NCBI GenBank assembly: GCA_902495985.1
Contig: CABUZF010000091.1
Location: 1 to 5,635, forward strand
Source: an uncultured Collinsella sp.
Lineage (GTDB): Bacteria; Actinomycetota; Coriobacteriia; Coriobacteriales; Coriobacteriaceae
Length of the DNA: 5,635 nucleotides
Direction of reading: 5' to 3'
The notes under the pieces were generated by a model. It searched no databases, had not been told where the DNA came from, and saw only the letters and a list, made by a program, of their open reading frames with translations. Both the position numbers and the translations under genes were made by a program. Positions 1-5,192 of this stretch are shown here, one piece after another. How positions within the stretch are numbered: the stretch's first letter is position 1; every line of letters starts with the position of its first letter.

Positions 1-16
1 ATTCTATCAAAACTTA

Positions 17-48
17 ATTATATATACGAATATATGTTCGCATGCCAA
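17..48 (-). promoter_or_regulatory. Putative LexA-controlled promoter for a gene beyond the left edge
   Basis: The + strand at 27-40 reads CGAATATATGTTCG. It matches the Gram-positive LexA (SOS) box CGAAC-N4-GTTCG at 9 of 10 defined positions. On the minus strand a perfect -10, TATAAT, lies at 22-17 and a -35-like TTGGCA at 48-43. The 20-base spacer between them is longer than usual. The box lies between these elements, where a repressor would block polymerase. The promoter points left, so the controlled gene would start before base 1. The sequence shows the motifs; the SOS role is inference. Confidence 0.42.
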
Positions 49-63
49 AGGTGCAGGGTTCTC

Positions 64-86
64 ATGAAAAAGGGGCTATCCCTTTG
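64..86 (-). terminator. Short intrinsic terminator after the HAD phosphatase gene
   Basis: Reading the minus strand just past the stop codon at 92, AAAGGG (85-80) can pair with CCCTTT (74-69) across a 5-base loop. The T run covers 71-67. The stem is short (6 bp) and part of the T run is used in pairing, so it is a modest terminator. Its position 6 bases past the gene fits termination of this gene before the AT-rich promoter region further left. Confidence 0.5.
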
Positions 87-91
87 TCACA

Positions 92-949
92 TTATTCGAT
101 GACGGTGCGGGAGTTTTGCTTGTGCATGGTGGCGAGCATGTGTTTGGGGACGGCGTGGACCATGCAGCTGCCGATAGTCGCGCTCGCGGCGGCCTTGGCG
201 GCATCGCTTGCGTTTTTGGTCGCGTAGCTGTGGCGGAAGCGTTTGAGCATGGCAATGTCGTTGCCGCCGTCGCCGTAGACCGCGACCTCGTCCTCGGCAA
301 TGCCGTAGTAGCCCGCCAGCCAGGACACACTCTCGCCCTTGTTGCACGCCGCGTCCGTGATCTCAAACATCACCGGGTCAAACGGCGCGTTGACTACACG
401 GTCCGAGCGCTCGGCCAAATATGCCTTAAGGTCGCGCTCCAGCTCGGGCGAGGTCACGCGGCAGTTGATCTTGCACACATCGTGGCGAAGGATGTCACCG
501 ATCGACTGGTCGAAATACTGTTCCTCGTGATAGCCGCCACGCGCGCGCATGCCGCGCATCACGATGCGCTTGATAGGGCTGTCCTTTTTAAAGCCCGCCT
601 GATGCATCTCGAACGAACCGCTCGAGAACATGCCATCGGGTGTGGAGCAATCAAAGCAAATGTCCGGGAATGCCTTGAGCAGCTCCTCGGTAACCTGCGG
701 ATCGATGGTCCAGGTCTTGAGCACCTCGCCATGGCAGTCGCGCACGATGGACCCATTGGAGCAGCAGGCGTCAAGCGCCAGCCCCGTAAAGCCATGCTCG
801 CCGATTGGCAACGTCGAGCGCCCGGTCGCGGGAACCACATGCAGGCCAGCCTCGGTCAGCTCGCGAATGGCGCGGCGGATGGTCCCGTCTGCCTCGTGCA
901 GGGCGTTCAGCAGCGTTCCGTCTAAGTCACTCGCAAACATCTTGATCAT
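92..949 (-). CDS. Cof-type HAD-IIB family hydrolase (sugar/cofactor phosphatase)
   Basis: This encodes a 285-residue cytosolic haloacid-dehalogenase phosphatase of the Cof subfamily. Members remove phosphate from sugar phosphates, nucleotides or cofactors such as pyridoxal phosphate; the substrate cannot be told from sequence. All four HAD motifs are visible. Motif I is DLDGT with the nucleophile Asp8 and the acid/base Asp10. Motif II is Thr42 in PATGRS. Lys204 sits in NKGES, and motif IV is GDGGND with Asp227 and Asp231. The long segment between motif II and Lys204 is the type IIB cap domain. Length is normal for the family. ATG at 949 is chosen because the protein then begins MIKMFASDLDGT and GAAGGAG lies 10 bases upstream. 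An open frame runs further to 1042 but reads through the inverted repeat and has no family likeness. The gene lies 115 bases after the MFS gene and appears to have its own control at 950-1003. Confidence 0.93.
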   Translation of the reverse strand: MIKMFASDLDGTLLNALHEADGTIRRAIRELTEAGLHVVPATGRSTLPIGEHGFTGLALDACCSNGSIVRDCHGEVLKTWTIDPQVTEELLKAFPDICFDCSTPDGMFSSGSFEMHQAGFKKDSPIKRIVMRGMRARGGYHEEQYFDQSIGDILRHDVCKINCRVTSPELERDLKAYLAERSDRVVNAPFDPVMFEITDAACNKGESVSWLAGYYGIAEDEVAVYGDGGNDIAMLKRFRHSYATKNASDAAKAAASATIGSCMVHAVPKHMLATMHKQNSRTVIE

Positions 950-1003
950 GGGCACGCCTCTCCTTCGTCTGCACGATATTGTAGACGAAGGAGAGGCGTG
1001 CCC
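950..1003. repeat. Perfect 21-bp inverted repeat abutting the HAD start codon
   Basis: Bases 950-970 and 983-1003 are exact reverse complements (21 of 21), separated by 12 bases. In + strand RNA the stem could extend inward through a G-U and two more pairs. On the minus strand the inner arm contains the ribosome binding site GAAGGAG (966-960) and ends one base before the HAD phosphatase ATG. No T run follows on either strand, so it is not a standard terminator. In a transcript arriving from the MFS gene the hairpin would bury the ribosome binding site. The repeat is seen directly; the translational effect is inferred. Confidence 0.85.
978..983 (-). promoter_or_regulatory. Possible -10 box at the centre of the inverted repeat
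   Basis: The minus strand reads TACAAT at 983-978, a 5 of 6 match to the sigma-70 type -10. Five of its bases are in the loop of the inverted repeat and one is the last base of the outer arm. The -35 is poor: TTGGGC with a 16-base spacer or TTGTTT with a 20-base spacer. A start about 7 bases downstream would give a leader of roughly 21 bases containing only the inner arm and so a free ribosome binding site for the HAD gene. With the weak -35 this is tentative. Confidence 0.35.
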
Positions 1004-1064
1004 AAACAATGCCGTCCCGGCGCGGCGTACCACCGCCTCCACAAATTCACGGTGCCCCAGTGCG

Positions 1065-2327
1065 TTAAGACAATCGCCACAAGCGACTTTTCAGCCGATA
1101 AAACAGCACCGTCGTCAACGTCAACACCGCCAGCATGCCTGCGAATACAATCGCCGGTGTCCATCGATCATATGCAACCCCGTACGTCAATTGGCCGATA
1201 GGTGTTGCGCAGGAAAGGACCATGTAAACGACCGAAAGCACTTTTCCGCAGAGCTCAGTCGGCGCTGCCCGTTGAACAAACGCGATGATTTCAACCGACG
1301 CAATGGCTGCCCACACCATGACCCATGCCGAACCAACCGCAAACACGGTGAACACCCATACATCTGTGCCGAACAGTAGCGTGACAATAATCGGTACGAC
1401 TCCTAAACAGATCATCGCAACATATTGACATATGCCCTTGAAGGAAAAACGATGCGGCCAAATACCGACCAAACCACTGCCGACAAGACCACCTAAGCCC
1501 ATAGCCACCTCAATAATCCCAACAAAGGATGACTGCATTCCGAGATGCTTTGCAACAATAACGGGAGCACCAATCGTTAACCCAACTAACGCAAGGTTCA
1601 AAATAGCCGCAATCAAAAACACAACGAGCAATGATGAGTTTTGAGACAGGTACCGAATCAACTCCCGAAAATCGTTTCGGCGTGTCGTACGAGTCGCGCC
1701 GTCTCCCATCGTTTCAGATGAGGCATTTTGCTTGAGTGCGCCCCCGAACAGCAGGGCTGAAATCGTAAACGTCAACGCCGCGGTTTCGCATAGAGTATCG
1801 ATACCAAAGCACCCATAGACTGCCGTCCCGACTACAGGCCCCAAGATATTGCTCATCATGATTATCTGCGAGACCAACGCAGTGGCACGCTCAACCTTTT
1901 CTTGGCCCGTCATGCACACCGCCTCAATTTGAAGCATCGGTTTCAGCAGCGATTGGATGCCATATTGGACGCAAAGCATTGCTGCCACGACAACCGCAAG
2001 AGGCAGCGAACGCTTCATGGGGATAAACAGCAGTGATGCAGCCATCAGAACAATGCCGAGTACCACAAGAACCCCGCGATGTCTTCCCCGATCCGCCAAA
2101 ATCCCGCCAACCGGAGTCGCGAGCACGCCCGGTATGAACGCTATCGCCGCGACGGCGCCATATAACGTTGACGAGCCGCTGCAATCGAATAAGTAAAGCG
2201 GACACGCAAAGCACAGTGCTGACAACATTGAATACGCACACAGCTGTGCAACAAGAAGACCGAAAAGCCTGATAGATCGCACTGTTTTTTGCGCCAACGA
2301 GACACTACTCCTCCGCATTTCAGCCAT
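1065..2327 (-). CDS. MFS transporter, DHA1-like exporter
   Basis: This encodes a 420-residue inner-membrane major facilitator with about 12 hydrophobic segments. It probably exports a drug or metabolite using the proton gradient; the substrate is unknown. Residues 74-85 (GGILADRGRHRG) are the MFS motif A between TM2 and TM3. G163-P164 and G167 in the fifth segment resemble the antiporter motif C. A charged loop at about 199-231 joins the two halves. ATG at 2327 is preceded by AGGGGA with a 7-base gap; the ATG three codons later lacks such a site. The gene follows a TetR repressor by 100 bases, and one of two probable operators ends 13 bases before its start, so it is the likely target of that repressor. 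GC is about 50% in sampled lines, against 60-69% for the neighbours, which hints at separate acquisition. Family call sure, specificity not. Confidence 0.9.
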   Translation of the reverse strand: MAEMRRSSVSLAQKTVRSIRLFGLLVAQLCAYSMLSALCFACPLYLFDCSGSSTLYGAVAAIAFIPGVLATPVGGILADRGRHRGVLVVLGIVLMAASLLFIPMKRSLPLAVVVAAMLCVQYGIQSLLKPMLQIEAVCMTGQEKVERATALVSQIIMMSNILGPVVGTAVYGCFGIDTLCETAALTFTISALLFGGALKQNASSETMGDGATRTTRRNDFRELIRYLSQNSSLLVVFLIAAILNLALVGLTIGAPVIVAKHLGMQSSFVGIIEVAMGLGGLVGSGLVGIWPHRFSFKGICQYVAMICLGVVPIIVTLLFGTDVWVFTVFAVGSAWVMVWAAIASVEIIAFVQRAAPTELCGKVLSVVYMVLSCATPIGQLTYGVAYDRWTPAIVFAGMLAVLTLTTVLFYRLKSRLWRLS

Positions 2328-2340
2328 AAGCCTATCCCCT

Positions 2341-2361
2341 ATACATACCGTTAGTATGTAT
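2341..2361. promoter_or_regulatory. Probable TetR operator O1 upstream of the MFS gene
   Basis: ATACATAC (2341-2348) and GTATGTAT (2354-2361) form a perfect 8-bp inverted repeat with a 5-base centre, a size typical of TetR-family operators. It lies 13 bases before the MFS start codon and overlaps the place where the -10 and transcription start should be. A second, slightly altered copy lies at 2406-2426. I could not assign a convincing -35/-10 pair around it. Confidence 0.72.
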
Positions 2362-2370
2362 TTAATGACT

Positions 2371-2396
2371 TGAAAAGGGCAGCCGTGGCTACCCTT
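2371..2396 (-). terminator. Terminator or attenuator between tetR and MFS genes
   Basis: On the minus strand AAGGGTAGCC (2396-2387) pairs with GGCTGCCCTT (2384-2375) through 10 pairs, one a G-U, with only two bases between the arms. TTTT covers 2376-2373, its first two bases already in the stem. It lies about 31 bases after the tetR stop codon and between the two operator copies. The T run is short, so termination may be partial, leaving some read-through into the MFS gene. Confidence 0.6.
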
Positions 2397-2405
2397 ACAA
2401 ATCAA

Positions 2406-2426
2406 TTACATACCGTCAGTATCTAT
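2406..2426. promoter_or_regulatory. Probable TetR operator O2, next to the tetR stop codon
   Basis: This 21-base site matches O1 at 18 of 21 positions: TTACATAC, a 5-base centre CGTCA, then GTATCTAT. It starts exactly 65 bases from O1, about six helical turns, so two repressor dimers could sit on the same DNA face or be bridged. It ends one base from the tetR stop codon (2430-2428). The lost symmetry in one outer half suggests weaker binding than at O1. Confidence 0.62.
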
Positions 2427-2427
2427 A

Positions 2428-3090
2428 TTACCACCCGGCGCGGTCCCATACGTCCCAAATCTGCGCCGTTGTCTGAAGCACTTCTTCCCCCAAATCAAGT
2501 CCCACCGCGGCAGCCATCTGCGCCAAACATTGAGCGCGAGCGAGCATTCGCTCCTTGGGCTCGAGCGGACGGAACAGCGGCAACAGCCAAAGATTCGCCA
2601 ACAACGATACCGCCTCCGCCGCTTCGCGTGGGCATGCACACGCAATGGAGCCGTCGGCGATGCCCTCCTCGATCACTGGCAGGAGATAGCCATCGGCCGA
2701 CTCGTCAAACGAACCTTGGTACTGCATCGCCAGCAGCCGCGAGCTTTTTACCGGATCTGCCGCAGGATGCATGCGAGCCCATAGATCGATTTGCGGAACG
2801 ACGGACTCGGGCGCATAAAGTCGTTTGAGCTTTTGGGCTCCCGTCATATTGCCAGCACCGAGTGTCGCGCGGCGGCGCTCAACAATCGGAGCCATTGCCC
2901 GATCAAATGCGGCGTTGAAAATCTCTTCTTTGCTCTTAAAGTGATGATAGATAGCACCCTTGGTCATGCCATCGAGGCGGTCGACGATATCTTGAATGCT
3001 CGTCCCCTCATAACCCTGTGCGCAGAATAGCTCCAGCGCCGCGTCGAGAATCTTCGCGACCGTCTCCTCGGGATATTTATTACGACCCAT
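2428..3090 (-). CDS. TetR/AcrR family transcriptional repressor
   Basis: This encodes a 220-residue ligand-responsive DNA-binding protein. The N-terminal TetR domain is clear: helix 1 around residues 10-24 (VAKILDAALELFCAQGY), then GTSIQDIVDRL, then the recognition helix and its end, MTKGAIYHHFKSKEEIF, at about 42-58. The rest is a divergent helical ligand-binding and dimer domain with no recognisable ligand. ATG at 3090 gives a start (MGRNKYPEE) usual for this family. An ATG twelve codons upstream has no ribosome binding site. The gene ends 100 bases before the MFS exporter on the same strand, and matching palindromes lie there, so it probably represses that exporter. No copy of the same palindrome is seen before tetR itself; a different inverted repeat (3099-3150) lies there instead. 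GC content resembles the genome more than the exporter does. Confidence 0.93.
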   Translation of the reverse strand: MGRNKYPEETVAKILDAALELFCAQGYEGTSIQDIVDRLDGMTKGAIYHHFKSKEEIFNAAFDRAMAPIVERRRATLGAGNMTGAQKLKRLYAPESVVPQIDLWARMHPAADPVKSSRLLAMQYQGSFDESADGYLLPVIEEGIADGSIACACPREAAEAVSLLANLWLLPLFRPLEPKERMLARAQCLAQMAAAVGLDLGEEVLQTTAQIWDVWDRAGW

Positions 3091-3098
3091 AATCCGTC

Positions 3099-3150
3099 CA
3101 TCCGCAACGCAAGTCTTGTGCCTCATTGCAGCATTTTAACGTTGCGGATG
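3099..3150. promoter_or_regulatory. 11-bp inverted repeat around the tetR promoter region
   Basis: CATCCGCAACG (3099-3109) and CGTTGCGGATG (3140-3150) are perfect inverted copies with 30 bases between them; their centres are 41 bases apart, about four helical turns. The minus strand has a -10-like TAAAAT at 3138-3133 and a weak -35-like TCGACC at 3162-3157 with an 18-base spacer. One arm would lie in that spacer and the other in the leader. It could be a two-site operator for tetR or a transcript hairpin after the P-II gene. No T run follows, so a normal terminator is unlikely. Confidence 0.5.
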
Positions 3151-3164
3151 ACAGGTGGTCGATC

Positions 3165-3503
3165 CTACACCGCGGCGGGGCCGTGTTCGCCGGTACGGAT
3201 GCGGATAACTTCCTCGACCGGCTCGACCCAAATCTTGCCGTCTCCAACGGCACCGGTGCGAGCGGCGTTGCAGATGATGTCGACAATTCCGTCGACATGC
3301 TCATCGGCGCAAATAAGGGTGAACTGCACCTTAGGGATCGTGTTGACAAGCAGCTCGTTGCCGCGCACGTATTCCTTCCAGCCATGCTGTGCGCCGCAAC
3401 CCTGCACCTGATTGATAGTCATGCCGCGAACATCAGCAGCAAACAGCGCGTCTTTAAGAACCTCGAGCTTCTCCTGGCGCACAATAGCCGTGATCTTTTT
3501 CAT
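3165..3503 (-). CDS. glnB: P-II family nitrogen regulatory protein (GlnB/GlnK type)
   Basis: This encodes a 112-residue trimeric cytosolic signal protein that senses ATP/ADP and 2-oxoglutarate and, in the amtB-linked GlnK type, plugs the ammonium channel. Length and alignment to E. coli GlnB are collinear. The T-loop spans about 37-55; Gln39, Arg47 (the residue inserted into the AmtB pore) and Lys58 are kept. The binding segment TGAVGDGKI (83-91) includes Lys90, and Arg101 and Arg103 in IRIRTGE close the site. The modified Tyr51 of enterics and actinobacteria is Leu here, and position 46 is Val. Covalent control at that site is therefore impossible, though Tyr45 remains in the loop. ATG at 3503 has a strong site, GAGAGGA, 7 bases upstream. 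It lies downstream of amtB, separated by 213 bases holding a large palindrome. It could equally be named glnK. Confidence 0.95.
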   Translation of the reverse strand: MKKITAIVRQEKLEVLKDALFAADVRGMTINQVQGCGAQHGWKEYVRGNELLVNTIPKVQFTLICADEHVDGIVDIICNAARTGAVGDGKIWVEPVEEVIRIRTGEHGPAAV

Positions 3504-3517
3504 AGTGAATTCCTCTC
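3504..3517 (-). promoter_or_regulatory. Strong ribosome binding site of the P-II gene
   Basis: GAGAGGA (3517-3511) lies 7 bases before the ATG at 3503. A weak promoter-like pair further upstream (TTGGAA about 3564-3559, GACAAT about 3540-3535, 18-base spacer) could allow expression apart from amtB, but both boxes match only 4 of 6 positions. Confidence 0.6.
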
Positions 3518-3551
3518 TTCAATAAAAGAAATGAATTGTCCTTCACATGGC

Positions 3552-3574
3552 ACGGGTTTTCCAAATGCCGCAAA
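3552..3574. repeat. Degenerate partial copy of the left arm of the large palindrome
   Basis: Bases 3552-3574 align without gaps to 3615-3637, with about 18 of 23 positions the same. Both contain GGTTT, CCAA and TGCCGCA in order. It looks like a decayed half-element next to the complete palindrome, as if the element had been duplicated or inserted twice. Confidence 0.45.
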
Positions 3575-3611
3575 CCAACCTCAGAGACCATAAAAATTCA
3601 ACTGACTGGTC

Positions 3612-3720
3612 TTAGCAGGTTTCCCAAGTGCCGCAGATTGCCGTGAAAGAGGAGCGAAGCGTACTTAAGTACGTGAGCGACGATTGAACGGCAAGGTGCG
3701 GTACTTGGGGAAGCTGCTAA
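3612..3720. repeat. 109-base imperfect palindrome between amtB and the P-II gene
   Basis: Arms 3612-3644 and 3688-3720 pair at 28 of 33 positions, and two more can form G-U pairs. The 43-base centre holds a second perfect palindrome, CGTACTTAAGTACG (3660-3673). The right arm runs through the last bases of amtB, including its TAG stop (3719-3717). There is no T run after either arm, so it is not a simple intrinsic terminator. It resembles a dispersed intergenic palindromic repeat or a structured RNA. In the amtB transcript it could protect the 3' end or lower expression of the P-II gene. Confidence 0.8.
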
Positions 3721-4994
3721 TCGAGTCCCGAGAAGGAGGGGTATGCGCTCTCGCCGTGTTGACTCGCATCCAGGCCCAGCGCCTCGTCGGCCTCGTCCAC
3801 GCGCAGGCTGCCGTGGAACAGTGCCTTGACCACCGCGGCGATCACCAAATCGAGCACCAGCACAATAGCGACCGTCACCACAATGCCCAGGATCTGCGAG
3901 ACCGGCAGCGACACATCGCCCGTGTAGAACAGGCCACCCTTACCGGTCCACGAAAGCTGCGGCACGCAGAACAGGCCCGTGAGCACGCCGCCCAAGATGC
4001 CGCCGATACCGTGGCAGCCAAACGCGTCGAGCGCGTCGTCGTAGCCGAACTTGGTCTTAAGATGGCTGATGGCCAGGTAGCAGACGGGATAGACGATCAG
4101 GCCCATGACCAGCGCTGCCCACGGCTCGACAAAGCCCGCGCCCGGCGTGACCACCACGAGGCCCGCGACCAGACCGGTGCTAGCGCCCACCAGCGTGGGG
4201 CGACCGGTGTGCACGCGCTCGACGGCAAGCCACGAGACCATACCCGCCGCGCTGGCCGTCACGGTGTTGAGGATGGCGAGCGCCGCCACGGCGTCGGCCT
4301 TAAACTCGCTGCCGCCGTTAAAGCCAAACCAGCCAAACCAAAGCAGGCCGGCGCCCAGCGCCACAAACGGCACGTTATGCGGGCGATAGCTCACCATGCC
4401 AAAGCCGCGACGACGGCCGAGCATTAAGCAGAGGATCAGGCCGGTAAGACCGGACGAAATGTGTACCACGTCGCCGCCGGCAAAGTCGAGTGCGCCGATG
4501 ATGTCGCCGATAAAGGAGCCATCGCCGCCCCAGACCATGTGGGCGAGCGGCGCATAGACCACGAGCAGCCAAATGCCCAGGAAGGCCGCCATGGCACCAA
4601 ACTTAACGCGGCCGGCCAGGCTGCCCGTGACGATAGCGGCCGTGATCATGGCAAATGCCATCTGGAAGGCGATGTTGATGATCTGAGGGTAGACGGCACC
4701 GTCCGACGCGGTGCCCTCAGCCGCCTGCAGCACCTGGTTGAGCACCGGCAAGCACAGCAGCTGGTCAAGGCCTCCAATAAACGGGCTGGAACCGTCGCCG
4801 CCGTAGGCCAGCGACCAGCCGGCAACAATCCACAGCACGCCGACCAGGCCAATGGCGCCAAAGCACATGAGCATGGTGTTGATGACATTTTTGCGCCTGG
4901 ACAGGCCGCCATAGAAAAACGCCAGACCCGGTGTCATTAAAAACACGAGCATGGTGCAGATGAGCATAAACGTTGTCGATCCCGTATCGTACAT
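3717..4994 (-). CDS. amtB: Ammonium transporter, Amt family
   Basis: This encodes a 425-residue membrane channel of about 11 hydrophobic segments that takes up ammonium. The first segment begins near residue 8 and runs into PGLAFFYGGLSRRKN, a family hallmark. The conserved aspartate is Asp170 in ALDFAGG. The pore histidines are His178 (VVHISSG) and His328 (FGCHGIGG). Probable gate and recruitment residues are Phe114, Trp155 and Phe223 by alignment to E. coli Phe107, Trp148 and Phe215. The C-terminal tail (SLRVDEADEALGLDASQHGESAY) matches the P-II binding tail of AmtB. ATG at 4994 is chosen because AAGGGGGAG lies just upstream. The frame stays open further back, but those residues do not look like an Amt leader. 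No separate signal peptide is evident, unlike E. coli AmtB. The P-II gene follows on the same strand. Nitrogen control is likely from the periodic sites at 5099-5178. Confidence 0.96.
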   Translation of the reverse strand: MYDTGSTTFMLICTMLVFLMTPGLAFFYGGLSRRKNVINTMLMCFGAIGLVGVLWIVAGWSLAYGGDGSSPFIGGLDQLLCLPVLNQVLQAAEGTASDGAVYPQIINIAFQMAFAMITAAIVTGSLAGRVKFGAMAAFLGIWLLVVYAPLAHMVWGGDGSFIGDIIGALDFAGGDVVHISSGLTGLILCLMLGRRRGFGMVSYRPHNVPFVALGAGLLWFGWFGFNGGSEFKADAVAALAILNTVTASAAGMVSWLAVERVHTGRPTLVGASTGLVAGLVVVTPGAGFVEPWAALVMGLIVYPVCYLAISHLKTKFGYDDALDAFGCHGIGGILGGVLTGLFCVPQLSWTGKGGLFYTGDVSLPVSQILGIVVTVAIVLVLDLVIAAVVKALFHGSLRVDEADEALGLDASQHGESAYPSFSGLD

Positions 4995-5008
4995 TCGCTC
5001 CCCCTTGA
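4995..5008 (-). promoter_or_regulatory. Ribosome binding site deciding the amtB start
   Basis: AAGGGGGAG (5006-4998) lies 3 bases from the ATG at 4994, with its best-pairing part slightly further back. No comparable site precedes the in-frame TTG at 5051, which supports the shorter protein. Confidence 0.65.
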
Positions 5009-5098
5009 TCGCGTGAACGTTGTCGGCGCCCATAATGCGGCCGAGGGGCAACTGGTGTAGACCAGATACGGCGTTGTTAAACGCTGCGTTGTCGAATG

Positions 5099-5178
5099 GA
5101 AACGGTGCCGCAATCTTGGAAACGGCGCGGCAACGGACGCGAAACGAACGGGAAATACGCGAGCAAGGGAGCCGTGAG
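5099..5178. promoter_or_regulatory. Array of 11-base-spaced GNAAC-like half-sites, probable GlnR-type box
   Basis: The + strand has GAAAC at 5099, GCAAT at 5110, GAAAC at 5119, GCAAC at 5130, GAAAC at 5141, GAAAT at 5152, GCAAG at 5163 and GTGAG at 5174. Successive starts are 11, 9, 11, 11, 11, 11 and 11 bases apart. Actinobacterial GlnR boxes are GTnAC and GaAAc pentamers separated by 6 bases, thus also one per 11 bases. The array lies 105-184 bases before the amtB start. A -10-like TATCTG (5068-5063) would put the nearest half-site at about -43, an activator position, and no good -35 is present. A simpler view is a 17-base direct repeat (5097-5113 and 5117-5133, 15 of 17 the same). Confidence 0.55.
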
Positions 5179-5192
5179 CGCGCCCATCCCGG

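Noticed and set aside
116..925. Long open frame on the + strand opposite the HAD gene (269 residues)
   Set aside because: It is antisense to a clear HAD phosphatase with all catalytic motifs. Its product is rich in Ala, His and Arg with no family likeness, as expected for a shadow frame in GC-rich DNA.
950..1042. Longer N terminus for the HAD protein starting at 1042
   Set aside because: The added 31 residues come from the inverted repeat and an Arg run. The family starts a few residues before DxDGT, and the ATG at 949 has a good ribosome binding site.
3585..3612. 6-bp inverted repeat AGACCA/TGGTCT next to the large palindrome
   Set aside because: Short stem with a 16-base AT-rich loop; no link to a promoter or terminator could be shown.
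3612..3720. Large palindrome as an ordinary intrinsic terminator of amtB
   Set aside because: Neither arm is followed by a T run. The nearest TTTTT on the minus strand is about 16 bases beyond the stem.
3684..4427. Long + strand open frame (247 residues) opposite amtB
   Set aside because: It is antisense to an unmistakable Amt channel. Its His/Arg/Ala-rich product has no domain, and it begins inside the palindrome.
4995..5051. Longer amtB starting at the TTG at 5051 or further back
   Set aside because: The frame is open simply because the region is GC-rich. The strong ribosome binding site at 5006-4998 points to the ATG at 4994, and length is then normal for the family.
5052..5065. Small hairpin CTGGT-N4-ACCAG upstream of amtB
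   Set aside because: A 5-bp stem is expected by chance in this length of sequence and nothing else supports a function.
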